Assembly (NCBI GenBank): GCA_964559865.1
Contig: CAZLJD010000035.1
Span: 62,001-126,000, forward strand
DNA from: JAGHAJ01 sp964559865 [NCBI: uncultured Synergistota bacterium]
GTDB lineage: Bacteria; Synergistota; JAGHAJ01
Direction: 5' to 3'
Length of the DNA stretch: 64,000 bases
Positions 1 through 8,960 of this stretch are shown here, one piece after another. The first letter of the stretch is position 1. Every line of letters begins with the position of its first letter. The notes beneath the pieces were generated by a model, which was not told the origin of the DNA, ran no database searches, and saw only the letters and a program-made list of their open reading frames with translations. The translations under genes were made by a program, and so were the position numbers.

Positions 1-449
1 AGCTCTACTTCGTGTATGGCTCCGTAGCTTGAGAGGAATACAATTCCTTTGCCGCTGATTTTTAGGAGGAACAAGCCTTCTTTTGAGAAAAAGGTCTTTG
101 CACCACCCCACTTTGTGTCTATGTTAATTCCTTCTGTAGATGCTATGTATGCATGTGACTGTGCGTATATGGTTCCGTTTAACTCTATTGGATGTATATC
201 CCCAGGTAAAGGTGGGGCAAACATTACCTCTCCCTTAGTTGTTGCTGTGAATGTGTTCATAAAGAAAGACTCTCCCCCAAGCATGCTTCTCTTTAGAGAA
301 CCAAATATGCCACCCTTTGCACTCGTTTTTATGGATACCTCTTCCGACATGCTTACCATTGCACCTGCCTCTGCAACTATGCTTTCTCCTCCTGATAGTG
401 TAACCTTCAGTAAGGAGAAAGAAGGCTTGTAAAGAATTTCGTAATTCAT
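1..449 (-). CDS. AIM24/TIGR00266-family protein, C-terminus cut by window edge
   Basis: Reading the minus strand from an ATG at 449 gives an uninterrupted 149-codon frame running off the left edge. It starts MNYEILYKPSFSLLKVTLSG and contains the glycine-rich AEAGAMVSMS and GGIFGSLKRSMLGGESFF stretches typical of the AIM24 (DUF124, TIGR00266) beta-sandwich family. The biochemical role of that family is poorly known; some members are membrane- or organelle-associated. The start overlaps the stop of the upstream TauE-like gene in an ATGA arrangement, so the two are probably translated together. A plus-strand open frame at 49-432 is an antisense shadow. Confidence 0.8.
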   Translation of the reverse strand, partial: MNYEILYKPSFSLLKVTLSGGESIVAEAGAMVSMSEEVSIKTSAKGGIFGSLKRSMLGGESFFMNTFTATTKGEVMFAPPLPGDIHPIELNGTIYAQSHAYIASTEGINIDTKWGGAKTFFSKEGLFLLKISGKGIVFLSSYGAIHEVE

Positions 450-1186
450 TGAAAAATCCTCCCCTCTATCATTTTTATTGCGAACAGGAATAGTAGCACA
501 CCTATTGCCTTTTTCACCTGAACTGAGGACATCTTGTTGTGCATGAGTCGGGTTCCTAACCATCCGCCCAGTAGTGCGACAGATGATACTGCCAGTAGTA
601 GCTTGATGTCTATGCTTCCCATGTAGATGTATTCTGCAAAGCCTGTGAGAGAAGATATTGCTACTATCAGTGCAGTTGCTCCTGCCACCCTTTTTGGGTC
701 GTATCCGAGCAGTATCAGAGATGGGCTTATGATTCCTCCCCCTCCTACTCCCAGCAATCCTCCGAGAAAGCCTGCAATGGCTCCCACTGACACGAGTATA
801 GATACGCTATGTTTTGATTTTCTGCTCTGCCTTTCTGACCTGAAAAACAACATCATACTTCCTGAATAGAGCAAAAAGACTATCAAAATCCATATTACCA
901 CCCTTTCGGGGAACAACTTTGTGCAGTACGCTCCAATAGGAGAGATACTGGTTGCACTTATTATTACGGGTAAGGCGAGCTTGGTGTCTAATTTCCTGTT
1001 TTTTACATTATACACCGTTGCAGTTGACATTGATAGTATGTTTATAAACAAACCTGTTGGTTTGGCTATAGATAAAGAGACGCCCATCCAATGCATGATG
1101 GGGATTATGGCAATTGCGGAACCAACTCCACCAATGGAGAATGCTATGCTTGTTAGTAGTGACACTAAGACGATGTAAAGGAGCAC
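446..1186 (-). CDS. TauE/SafE-family sulfite/anion permease
   Basis: This 246-residue polytopic membrane protein has two related halves, each with a glycine-rich loop (SIGGVGSAIAIIPIM near the N-terminus and GGLLGVGGGGIISPSLILLG around residues 140-162), the hallmark of the TauE/SafE family (DUF81). Members export sulfite, sulfoacetate or other small organosulfur anions or take up anions; the substrate here cannot be told. The start is GTG at 1186, preceded by AAGGGG. A TATAAT-like -10 lies upstream on the minus strand at 1221-1226 without a clear -35. Its stop overlaps the AIM24-like gene by 4 bp. Confidence 0.85.
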   Translation of the reverse strand: MLLYIVLVSLLTSIAFSIGGVGSAIAIIPIMHWMGVSLSIAKPTGLFINILSMSTATVYNVKNRKLDTKLALPVIISATSISPIGAYCTKLFPERVVIWILIVFLLYSGSMMLFFRSERQSRKSKHSVSILVSVGAIAGFLGGLLGVGGGGIISPSLILLGYDPKRVAGATALIVAISSLTGFAEYIYMGSIDIKLLLAVSSVALLGGWLGTRLMHNKMSSVQVKKAIGVLLFLFAIKMIEGRIFQ

Positions 1187-1244
1187 ATTACCCCTTCTTT
1201 CTTGGTTGTACTACTTATTTATTATACTACTGATGGGAAGACTT

Positions 1245-2201
1245 TTATATAACAAAGGGGACTTCTCTTAGTCTCTTTGCAATGTCCGATGGCGTAGATG
1301 GATTTATGAATGTCCATGTCCCTGTTTCTACGCTTGCCATCCACTTTATTTTGTCTTTGTCTCTTTTGGGAGGATAAAACTCTATGTGGAAGCCAAATGC
1401 CTCCGATGTTGGGTTAACTGGAGATTGAAAGATGGCCATCATGTACGGGAAATCTTCGTTGAAGAGGTTGTCATACTTTGATGTTACTACCTTTAGGACA
1501 ACAGCAAGGTCGAACTTTTCCTCTGTGGACATCTCTGTGAAGTGATGCAATTGCCTTTTGGGATATATGTGTACTTCGTAGGGAAAGCGTGCAAAGTATG
1601 GAACAACTGCTACGAAGCGCTCTAACTCAAATATCACCCGCTCCTCTGCCATTAGCTCTGCTCTTGCTATGTCAGGTATGAGATAGCTATTGTTCTCCTT
1701 GTAATATCTTTCCTGTGATTCTATCATGGCTTTTACCCTCTTGGGTATAAAGGGAAAAGCGTATATCTGGCCGTGTGGGTGCGAGAGAGTTGCCCCTACC
1801 TCTTTTCCCCTGTTTTCAAATGGAAATATGTACTTTATATCTTCGTGCTTTGCCAGTTCTTTTGTTCGGTCCTCCCACACATATATGAGTTTTTCTATTT
1901 GTCTTATGGGCATCCTTGACATCGATGAATCGTGCTTCGATGTGTACATTACGACCTCGCACTTTCCAAATGAGGGTCTATTCTTCAGTAGTTTCTCGTT
2001 TCTTGGATTGACCTTGGGAGGTTTTGTCTTCATGGCTGGGAATAGGTTGTCAAACACAGCTAAGTCATAATCTCTATCGAATTCCACTCCACCGGGACAT
2101 AGCGGACACTTTGACACTTTCGATTGCAGTGGACGCACCTGGCGGTCCGAGGATACTAATACCCATTCGTCAACTATTGGATTGTAGCGAATCTCCATCA
2201 T
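1245..2201 (-). CDS. galT: galactose-1-phosphate uridylyltransferase
   Basis: This 318-residue protein carries the HIT-superfamily GalT signature SHPHGQIYAFPF around residue 139, in which the second histidine of HPH is the uridylylated nucleophile, and the CPLCPGG metal-site motif near residue 34. It moves UMP from UDP-glucose to galactose-1-phosphate in the Leloir pathway. It is the last gene of the galactoside operon and its ATG at 2201 overlaps the alpha-galactosidase stop (ATGA), so galactose freed by that enzyme feeds directly into it. No galK or galE lies in the window. It is slightly shorter than E. coli GalT, as is common in thermophiles. Confidence 0.95.
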   Translation of the reverse strand: MMEIRYNPIVDEWVLVSSDRQVRPLQSKVSKCPLCPGGVEFDRDYDLAVFDNLFPAMKTKPPKVNPRNEKLLKNRPSFGKCEVVMYTSKHDSSMSRMPIRQIEKLIYVWEDRTKELAKHEDIKYIFPFENRGKEVGATLSHPHGQIYAFPFIPKRVKAMIESQERYYKENNSYLIPDIARAELMAEERVIFELERFVAVVPYFARFPYEVHIYPKRQLHHFTEMSTEEKFDLAVVLKVVTSKYDNLFNEDFPYMMAIFQSPVNPTSEAFGFHIEFYPPKRDKDKIKWMASVETGTWTFINPSTPSDIAKRLREVPFVI

Positions 2202-3991
2202 GTTTCGTCACTTCCATAGTAGTGAAACTCTCTACCATCCTTTTTCTTTTCGTCTTCCCGCTTTAGTTTTACTCTGCTGCAATGCATGAGTATCAGGATG
2301 GAATGTGGTTCTACCTTTTGCCTCCGCTCTTTTACCTTTGTCATAGATGGATATGTGACCAAAAACCCGCTGGCGTTTCCTTTGAGTAGGGGAGTAAACT
2401 CGCTTGTATCTACATACCATTCTGTGTCTGAGAGGTTCACGAATGCGAGCACATCGCCGTTTACTGCACCTGTAGAAGATGTTGCAAATCTTTCGCTATC
2501 TACAAACCAAACTCTGCTGTTTCCACCTCTAAAGTTTAAAGCACTTTTCACTTCGCAGATCTCGTGTTCGGATAGTGTGTAGAGCTTATCGCTTTGCAAG
2601 TATACACTGTTGATGAGCGCTGGGAGGAAGATGTTCAGTGTGCGTTCATTTTTGTTTAGCTCTGTGTTGGTGAGTCTTGCCATTATGCAGTCAGGATCGT
2701 TTCTCCACCAGAGGCCGTTCATGAAGTTTCGTGTGAGTGTGTTTCTCATGGCGTATTTTGCAGATGGCATACCGTTGTCCTTTTCGTGCCAGTATGGTGC
2801 TGTATCTGCTCCTATTCTCATGGAATCTACGTATCCTATGGATGGAAGCAGGGGGGCACCACAGCCAAGTATGTGGGCATCTTTTACTGCTTTTCGGATC
2901 TCACTCATTCCCATTCTATAGGCCTCCACCGGTGTCACATTGAGATACCTTTTGCCCGGTATCATACCGGCAAACAAGAAGTCTATCTTGAAGAATCCAT
3001 AACCATAGTTCCTGAGGGTGGAAAAGGTCTCGTTTAGCCACCTTCTTGCGTCTGGATTCGTGGTGTCGAGTGCATATATGCTCTTTCCCCAGTTTTTATA
3101 CGCTACTATGGGATTACCTTCTTCGTCTTTTACAGCCCAGTTCGGGTGATTTTTAAATACCTCTGATGTTTCTGACATGCTGAAGGGTGCAGTCCATATG
3201 CCCGGCATCATGTTGCTCTGCCTTATCTTTTCGGCTAATGACTTAATTCCTGAGGGAAACTTCTTATTTGTATACAACCAATCCCCGATGTCCTTTTCGT
3301 ACCCGTCATCTACCTGAAACAACTTGTATTGGATTTTTTTCTCCTTTATGACTTCTATCTCTTTCTCGAGGAAACTTTCGGATATCTCGAGGTAGTAGTG
3401 ATACCACGAAGCCCAACCAAAGAGGGGTTCACCTATGCGTGGTCTGTTGTTTTTCGCCACAGTCTCTGCGTAGTCTCTAAGTGCTTCTTCGAACGGAGGA
3501 AAGGAGCTCCACCACAATGGGTCAAGTTTGACGCTTTCTTCCGGTTTTAGGGTTTTTCCCAGATACACTTTGATCTTTATGCCGTTTTCCTGCATTACAA
3601 AATAGGGATGACACACGCTTGACGATAGAAATCCCAAAAACTCCCTTTCGGTTGACACGAAGTAATCTGACACTATGTGGTTGTGTAATTCCCACGGCAC
3701 TGGAGATATGGGATATTCGGTAATGAGTGCATTGCCGAATGCGTGTTCGAGTATGTCTCTCTTGTTTGTAAGCTTACATGGTCCCCATGATTGAAAGTTG
3801 TTTACGAGCAACCTTTCCGTCGGGATTACTTCTCCTACTTCAAATGTGCCAGCAAATCTTGGCTCCATCGAGATATTTTTTACTTTTAGTTCTACTTTAT
3901 TTGCCTCTTCTGAGATTGTGGCTGTTATCTCGAAGTTACCTATAGTTTTTTTGACCTCTCCCGCTTTTACGCTGTTGCCCAAGACCTTCAA
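2198..3991 (-). CDS. GH36 alpha-galactosidase
   Basis: This 597-residue protein without a signal peptide resembles cytoplasmic thermophile GH36 alpha-galactosidases. Visible signatures are FQVDDGYE near residue 227, WTAPFSMS, FFKIDFLFAG near residue 336 (its Asp is the expected nucleophile), and RIGADTAPYW near residue 392 (expected acid/base Asp). It should release terminal alpha-galactose from melibiose- or raffinose-type sugars imported by the adjacent ABC transporter. The start is TTG at 3991 with GGGAGG eight bases upstream. The last 20 residues or so are strongly charged and may be a tail outside the catalytic fold. GH36 members with other specificities, such as alpha-N-acetylgalactosaminidase, cannot be excluded. 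Confidence 0.9.
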   Translation of the reverse strand: MKVLGNSVKAGEVKKTIGNFEITATISEEANKVELKVKNISMEPRFAGTFEVGEVIPTERLLVNNFQSWGPCKLTNKRDILEHAFGNALITEYPISPVPWELHNHIVSDYFVSTEREFLGFLSSSVCHPYFVMQENGIKIKVYLGKTLKPEESVKLDPLWWSSFPPFEEALRDYAETVAKNNRPRIGEPLFGWASWYHYYLEISESFLEKEIEVIKEKKIQYKLFQVDDGYEKDIGDWLYTNKKFPSGIKSLAEKIRQSNMMPGIWTAPFSMSETSEVFKNHPNWAVKDEEGNPIVAYKNWGKSIYALDTTNPDARRWLNETFSTLRNYGYGFFKIDFLFAGMIPGKRYLNVTPVEAYRMGMSEIRKAVKDAHILGCGAPLLPSIGYVDSMRIGADTAPYWHEKDNGMPSAKYAMRNTLTRNFMNGLWWRNDPDCIMARLTNTELNKNERTLNIFLPALINSVYLQSDKLYTLSEHEICEVKSALNFRGGNSRVWFVDSERFATSSTGAVNGDVLAFVNLSDTEWYVDTSEFTPLLKGNASGFLVTYPSMTKVKERRQKVEPHSILILMHCSRVKLKREDEKKKDGREFHYYGSDET

Positions 3992-4048
3992 TTTATGTAC
4001 CTCCCATCATTGTGGTGGGTGGATTGCCCTTAGTTACTTACTTAGTCC

Positions 4049-5356
4049 CTACTTTCCGAGAATGCCCTTGTCGGCCATACCGCTTAGTTTGTTGTGTAGC
4101 CACACTGCGGCTTCGTGAGGAGTGTTAACCTTGTATATAACGGTGTTGAGGGCTGTCAGGATAGCATACTCGACTGGTGCCCAGTTGATAGGTGCTAAAC
4201 CGACGCCTTCGGGCAGTCTTTCTCCCCATGCCTTTGCCCACCAGTTCTGGAACTCCGGCATGGCAAGTGCATCTTTTCTTGGTGGAAGAACACCTTCGGC
4301 AGCATCCCACTTACCCATGGCTGTTTTAGATGTTATAAACTTGATAAGCTCCCACGCCTTGGCTGGGTTCTTGCTGTATTTGTTGAGCATTATGGGTTTG
4401 ACCTCGAGATATGCAGCCTTTACACCACCCTCGGGTATCGGCAGAGATGTAACACCAGTTTTCTCCTCAAGTATGGATTTTGCTACCTTGTTGTCGTTTC
4501 TGTGTCCCCAGATCCATGGTCCCATTGGTACCATTGCATACTTTCCTGCCACATATCCAAGGTCTTCTTGCTGCCATGCACCGCCTCTGTTGTTTGGATC
4601 AAATGCGGAGTACGGTGCCTTGTAGAATGTCAGGTCGTAGTAGAGTTTGAATATCTTTTCAAACTGGCTTACCTTTGCGTTGAGCTTCCACTTGCCGCCG
4701 GAGTAAACGAACATCTGTTTCTTGTTGTTTAACTGGTCAAACCAAGAGATAAACTCTTGGAATGCTCTTGGTTCGTTTACTGCGCTGCAGAAGTCAAATC
4801 CGTGTATCTTGCCGTTTGTCAGTTTGGTGATCAGTGCAGCGGTTTTTACGAGTTCTTTCCATGTCTTCGGAACGCTGAGGTGATATTTTTTGAATATGTC
4901 TTTTCTGTAGAGCATACCCCTGACATTTATGTTGTATGGTATGCCATAGATCTTGCCATTAACGGTGCATGCGGCTATTGCGTTTGGTAAGAAGTTGTCT
5001 TTTTCTTTCCAGCTGTTGAAGTATTTTGTCAAATCTGCTATTAGTCCCATTCTTACATACACGGCGAGTTGCTCTGTCAAACCCTCTATTACATCGGGTT
5101 TTCCAGTGCGAGCTTGAACAACAAACGACTTCATCATAGCATCATATTGACCTGGTCCATAGTATTTGGATACTTCAACGCCGGGCAATGCCTTTTTAAC
5201 TGCACCTTGCCACCACTTCACGTAGTTGGACAGTACTTCCCCGGTTGTAAATGGCATGTTCCAGAATGTCAATTTGCTGGATGCAGCGTATGTTGGTAGA
5301 GAGAATGTCGCCAGCGCAACCAGGGCTACCAGCACCACTACTAATCCTTTTCTCAT
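4049..5356 (-). CDS. ABC sugar transporter, family 1 extracellular binding protein
   Basis: The mature protein captures sugar outside the membrane and delivers it to the two permeases encoded upstream. The start chosen is ATG 5356, which has GGAGG at ideal spacing and gives the signal peptide MRKGLVVVLVALVALATFSL ending at TYA-A; a longer frame from 5392 lacks these features. The 435-residue product shows family-1 traits such as MKSFVVQARTGKPDVIEG and GKYAMVPMGPWIWG. The operon context (GH36 enzyme and GalT) points to alpha-galactosides. No ATPase lies in the operon, so a shared MsmK/MalK-type ATPase elsewhere is expected. Confidence 0.92.
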   Translation of the reverse strand: MRKGLVVVLVALVALATFSLPTYAASSKLTFWNMPFTTGEVLSNYVKWWQGAVKKALPGVEVSKYYGPGQYDAMMKSFVVQARTGKPDVIEGLTEQLAVYVRMGLIADLTKYFNSWKEKDNFLPNAIAACTVNGKIYGIPYNINVRGMLYRKDIFKKYHLSVPKTWKELVKTAALITKLTNGKIHGFDFCSAVNEPRAFQEFISWFDQLNNKKQMFVYSGGKWKLNAKVSQFEKIFKLYYDLTFYKAPYSAFDPNNRGGAWQQEDLGYVAGKYAMVPMGPWIWGHRNDNKVAKSILEEKTGVTSLPIPEGGVKAAYLEVKPIMLNKYSKNPAKAWELIKFITSKTAMGKWDAAEGVLPPRKDALAMPEFQNWWAKAWGERLPEGVGLAPINWAPVEYAILTALNTVIYKVNTPHEAAVWLHNKLSGMADKGILGK

Positions 5357-5402
5357 GCTTATACCTCCTTGCTTAAGTTTTAGGCAATCCACCCATTGCC
5401 AG

Positions 5403-6233
5403 TTACTGTTTTACGGCTCCTCCTAACAAACCGCTTACCAACCACTTCTGGAATAAGGCAAACAGTACGACCGTTGGCAGTGTGATAAGCACGGTTGCCG
5501 CAGCTACATTGCCCCACTGTAGTGTCAAACTTGACGCCAGCCTGTAGAGGGCTATAGGTAGTGTTGCTGTGGTGTTGCTTTGTACCAGCACGGATGCCAT
5601 GAGGTAGTTTCCCCACGAAACGACGAATGAATAGAACGCAGCTATTGCGATCCCAGGGATGGACACAGGTAGAATGATGCTCCAAATAGTTCTCAACACT
5701 CCACATCCGTCAAGCATGGCAGCTTCGTCCAGAGATCGTGGTATGCTGTCGAAGAATCCCTTAAGCAACCACACCGAAAACGGTAGTGTTAATGTGCTTT
5801 GTGCGAGTATTATACCTACGATGGAGTCCACCATGTGGTAGTTTAGCATTAGATTATAAAGTGGTATTATCAACAGCACGCCGGGAAACATCTGCGCAAC
5901 GAATATCGTTGATATCCACACATTCTTAAGCTTTATGTCGTATCTACTCAGAGAGTAACCACCTATTATACCTATAAATAGAGATATGAGAGTTACACTT
6001 AGCGCTATTATCAGTGAATTGAAGGAGTAAAGCAAGAAATCCCCTCTTCCAAGCACTTGATTGTAATTTTGAAGGGTAAAACCTTCGAAAGAGAATAGTT
6101 TCATGTTTGTTATGCTCGAACCCGTTTTGAAAGAGGCATAAAGTATCCACAACATAGGTATCAGGAAGAATGAGAAGAAGAGGATCAGTGGTATGTAAGA
6201 CTTGAAACTGCTTTTTGCTCTGTAAGTCTCCAT
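5403..6233 (-). CDS. ABC sugar transporter permease, MalG type
   Basis: This 276-residue inner-membrane permease has about six transmembrane segments and the cytoplasmic EAA loop (DEAAMLDGCGVLRTIWSIILP near residue 170) that docks with the ATPase. It pairs with the MalF-type permease immediately upstream; the two abut with no gap. Length and order (F-type, then G-type, then binding protein) are usual for carbohydrate uptake-1 (CUT1) systems. Confidence 0.93.
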   Translation of the reverse strand: METYRAKSSFKSYIPLILFFSFFLIPMLWILYASFKTGSSITNMKLFSFEGFTLQNYNQVLGRGDFLLYSFNSLIIALSVTLISLFIGIIGGYSLSRYDIKLKNVWISTIFVAQMFPGVLLIIPLYNLMLNYHMVDSIVGIILAQSTLTLPFSVWLLKGFFDSIPRSLDEAAMLDGCGVLRTIWSIILPVSIPGIAIAAFYSFVVSWGNYLMASVLVQSNTTATLPIALYRLASSLTLQWGNVAAATVLITLPTVVLFALFQKWLVSGLLGGAVKQ

Positions 6234-7097
6234 TCATCGCATCCCCTTGGCATAGAATTTGTTAAACAACAGGAAGAATGCAAACAGCACTCCTAACATA
6301 ACTACCCCAACACTGGAGCCATATCCTAAGAAGAACTCGCTCCACACCTTCCTGTAAAGGAAAGTTGGTAGCACATCTGTTGCATTTATTGGGCCACCTC
6401 CGGTTGATAGATACACCATGCTGAAGTTGTTGAATGTCCATATCACATGAATTGTAATCATTATGGCTGCTGTGTACCTTATTCCTGGTAAAGTTATGTA
6501 CCTAAATTCCTGCCATTTGCTTGCACCGTCTATCCTTGCAGCTTCGTATAACTCTGATGGAATACCTTGCATCGCTGCTAAGAATGCTATACCAAAGAAT
6601 GGCACATTTCTCCAGAGATGCAGTATCACCACCATGGGAAAGGCAAATCTCATGTCGCCAAAGAAGTAGGTATCAAAACGGTGTAGCCCGATGGCATTCA
6701 GGATCATATTTATGAATCCATAGTGGGGTTGTGACATAAACTGCCACATTATTGTGGTTGCTACAATGGGTATAACCCATGTTACCATTACGATGCTTCT
6801 GAAGAAGTGTATGCCCTTGATTTCTTGTTTTAGTGCGAGAGCGAGCAGTATCCCGAAGATGTATTCTAAGACGATAACCACAGCAACCAGTATGCCAGAA
6901 TGGTAAAATGCAACCCAAAACCCTTTATCGTGCAAGAGGTCTATGTAGTTCTTCAGTCCTACGAACTCTTCTGTGTGAAACAGGAGGTTCTTGTTCGTGA
7001 AGGAGAGTTTTACCCCTATGCCAAGTGGGAAGAATATGAACAGTGCAATCACGCCAAATGCAACGGAAAACATGATGTAACCTTTATAAGTTCTCAT
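6234..7097 (-). CDS. ABC sugar transporter permease, MalF type
   Basis: This 287-residue CUT1-family permease contains the EAA motif YEAARIDGASKWQEFRYITL near residue 185. The C-terminal membrane segment ends in FNKFYAKGMR. It forms the translocation pore with the MalG-type partner. Its start overlaps the end of the lacI-type gene by 14 bp, which places the regulator first in the same transcript. Confidence 0.93.
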   Translation of the reverse strand: MRTYKGYIMFSVAFGVIALFIFFPLGIGVKLSFTNKNLLFHTEEFVGLKNYIDLLHDKGFWVAFYHSGILVAVVIVLEYIFGILLALALKQEIKGIHFFRSIVMVTWVIPIVATTIMWQFMSQPHYGFINMILNAIGLHRFDTYFFGDMRFAFPMVVILHLWRNVPFFGIAFLAAMQGIPSELYEAARIDGASKWQEFRYITLPGIRYTAAIMITIHVIWTFNNFSMVYLSTGGGPINATDVLPTFLYRKVWSEFFLGYGSSVGVVMLGVLFAFFLLFNKFYAKGMR

Positions 7098-8085
7098 GTT
7101 TTTCTCCCCTTGCTATGAGTTCTATGTCTAACACTTCCTGTTTCTTCTCCTTGTTGATTAATATCTTAAACGCCTTTTCTCCCATTTCCCGTTTTTTTAT
7201 TCGTATAGTTGGAAGCGGTGGAGTTACGATAGTTGTGTAAGGGATATCATCGTACCCGATAACCTTTACATCTTCTGGTACTTTCAAGCCAGACTCTCTT
7301 AGTGCCTTCAGGACGCCGAATGCCATTAGGTCGTTGTATGCAAATACCCCGTCAAATTGCTTTTTCTTTTCTATGAGGCTCATGGTGGAGTCATAGCCAC
7401 CCTTTATCTCTATGCCACCTGTCTTTATCAGAGACCTATCGATTTTGATTCCAGCCTCTTTAAGTGCTTTTTTATAACCTTTGCACCGCTCTATAGATGC
7501 TGTGTTATAGGGCTGTGCACCTATAAATGCGATCCTTCTGCACCCTCTTTTTATGAGGTACTGTGTTGCCATGTACCCACCTTTAACCTCGTTGCTGTAA
7601 ATCATGGGGATGTTGAGCTTTTCGAACTCTTTTATGTGTCTTCCCATTATTACGAATGGTATGTTCTCCATTTCTATTAGTTGGTATATGTCGTCGTATT
7701 TCTCCTGATTTGGTGCAATTAAGAGTCCGTCAACTCTTCTTTCTAGTAACATTTTGATACCTTCAACTTCGTTTTGATACTCTCTGCTGGTGTTGACCAA
7801 TATTACATGGTATCCGTGGGACTTTGCGGCAGATTCTATGCCCCTCAACACCTCTGCCCAGAAAGGGTTTGCGTTGTCCTCAATAATTACACCTACAATG
7901 TGGGTTTTCTGTTTTCTAAGGGATAGGGCAGATCTGTTGGGTACATACCCGAGACGCTTTGCAGCTTCGAGTACCTTCTGGCGTGTTTCCTTACTGACAT
8001 CAGGCTTGTCGTTTATGGCACGGGAAACCGTATTTACGGACACGCCTACTTCTTCTGCTATCTGCTTCAGCGTTACGAATGCCAT
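7084..8085 (-). CDS. LacI-family transcriptional regulator of the galactoside operon
   Basis: The N-terminus MAFVTLKQIAEEVGVSVNTV is a canonical LacI helix-turn-helix, followed by the hinge helix (NRSALSLR) and a periplasmic-binding-protein-like sensor domain ending near residue 333. The start is ATG 8085 with AGGAG upstream; the open frame continues upstream only because it reads through the operator palindrome as a repeated Arg-Tyr string. The gene heads the operon it presumably represses, and its 5' end sits 16 bp from a 40-bp palindrome with two LacI-type half-site pairs. The likely inducer is a galactoside or galactose; this is inferred from the operon. Confidence 0.94.
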   Translation of the reverse strand: MAFVTLKQIAEEVGVSVNTVSRAINDKPDVSKETRQKVLEAAKRLGYVPNRSALSLRKQKTHIVGVIIEDNANPFWAEVLRGIESAAKSHGYHVILVNTSREYQNEVEGIKMLLERRVDGLLIAPNQEKYDDIYQLIEMENIPFVIMGRHIKEFEKLNIPMIYSNEVKGGYMATQYLIKRGCRRIAFIGAQPYNTASIERCKGYKKALKEAGIKIDRSLIKTGGIEIKGGYDSTMSLIEKKKQFDGVFAYNDLMAFGVLKALRESGLKVPEDVKVIGYDDIPYTTIVTPPLPTIRIKKREMGEKAFKILINKEKKQEVLDIELIARGEKHENL

Positions 8086-8100
8086 CTTTGGACTCCTTTT

Positions 8101-8140
8101 ATTTATACGGTATCGATACCGGTATCGATACCGTATAAAT
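8101..8140. promoter_or_regulatory. Perfect 40-bp palindromic operator with two tandem 12-bp LacI sites
   Basis: All 40 bases are self-complementary about the centre between 8120 and 8121. Inside are two back-to-back copies of GGTATCGATACC (8109-8120 and 8121-8132), each a palindrome centred on CG as LacI-family operators are. It lies just upstream of the lacI-type gene, downstream of a plausible minus-strand -10, and so would block transcription of the whole operon. Two adjacent dyads suggest binding of two dimers or one tetramer. Confidence 0.88.
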
Positions 8141-8169
8141 ATGGTAGCGCACCGCTTTCTGATTTTCAA
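8141..8169 (-). promoter_or_regulatory. Predicted promoter of the galactoside operon
   Basis: On the minus strand TTGAAA (8164-8169) is followed after 17 bp by TACCAT (8141-8146). The -10 is imperfect, as expected for a regulated promoter. Transcription would start inside the 40-bp operator. Confidence 0.45.
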
Positions 8170-8202
8170 GGGTTCAAAATTTCTCTTTTGTGGTTGAAGC
8201 TC

Positions 8203-8230
8203 TTGAAATTGAAAAAGCTGATGTTATGAT
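8203..8230 (+). promoter_or_regulatory. Predicted promoter for the DUF554/alaX/dcd/uvrD run
   Basis: TTGAAA (8203-8208), a 16-bp spacer, and TATGAT (8225-8230) lie about 37 bp upstream of the DUF554 start. This is the only clear promoter before the long chain of overlapping plus-strand genes that follows. Confidence 0.5.
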
Positions 8231-8266
8231 ATACAATAACTTATACGATCGATAGGAGTGTTGGGA

Positions 8267-8947
8267 ATGTTGTTAGGTACTTTGGTAAACGCCGCAGCTA
8301 TTGTGGGGGGAAGTCTCATTGGTCTTGCAATTCATGAGAGGTTTCCGGAGAGAGTAAAGACCATAGTCTTTCAGGGGATGGGGATTGCTACGCTGGTTAT
8401 TGGCATGCAAATGGCCCTGCGTGTTGAGAATATCCTTGTGTTTATCTTTAGTATACTTGTGGGTGGTGTGCTGGGAGAGTGGATTGGATTAGAAAGGATA
8501 CTTAACAACTTCATGAACAGTGTTCACGGTAGATTTCGCTCCACAGATGGTAAGTTTACGGAGGGCTTCGTTGTAGCATCTTTGCTCTTTTGTCTTGGCT
8601 CAATGGCGATTATAGGTGCAATCAATGAGGGGTTGAATTCTGATCATACATTGCTCTTCACGAAGGCCATTCTTGATGGCTTTGCATCCATAGCGTTTGC
8701 GTCTACCTATGGTGTGGGAGTTATGCTTTCTGCTGTTCCTCTGCTTCTCTATCAAGGGGGTATAACTCTTCTTGCGGCCCATGCTCGGGTGCTGTTTTCA
8801 CCTGTAGTGGTTAGGGAGCTCACGGCTGTTGGTGGTGCTCTTATATTGGGATTGGGCTTTGACCTTTTGGAGGTGAAGAAGATAAAAGTCTTGAACCTTT
8901 TGCCTTCAATCGTGATTGTTGTAATACTGGCACTCCTTTTTGGTTGA
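8267..8947 (+). CDS. DUF554-family membrane protein
   Basis: This 226-residue, very hydrophobic protein has about six or seven membrane segments and matches the DUF554 family (YdfK/YqgA-like) through MLLGTLVNAAAIVGGSLIGL at the N-terminus and FLLCLGSMAIIGAINEGL-like central sequence around residue 107. The function is unknown; a transport role is assumed from topology. ATG 8267 is chosen because AGGAG lies eight bases upstream; an in-frame GTG at 8258 overlaps that ribosome-binding site. Confidence 0.85.
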   Translation: MLLGTLVNAAAIVGGSLIGLAIHERFPERVKTIVFQGMGIATLVIGMQMALRVENILVFIFSILVGGVLGEWIGLERILNNFMNSVHGRFRSTDGKFTEGFVVASLLFCLGSMAIIGAINEGLNSDHTLLFTKAILDGFASIAFASTYGVGVMLSAVPLLLYQGGITLLAAHARVLFSPVVVRELTAVGGALILGLGFDLLEVKKIKVLNLLPSIVIVVILALLFG

Positions 8948-8960
8948 GGGGGTATTTGTC

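Noticed and set aside
49-432. Plus-strand 127-codon open frame at the left edge
   Set aside because: It is antisense to the AIM24-like gene, which has family motifs and operon coupling; the plus frame has none.
8086-8169. N-terminal extension of the LacI-type regulator with repeated Arg-Tyr
   Set aside because: It is translation of the operator palindrome; a strong ribosome-binding site and the canonical LacI N-terminus point to ATG 8085.
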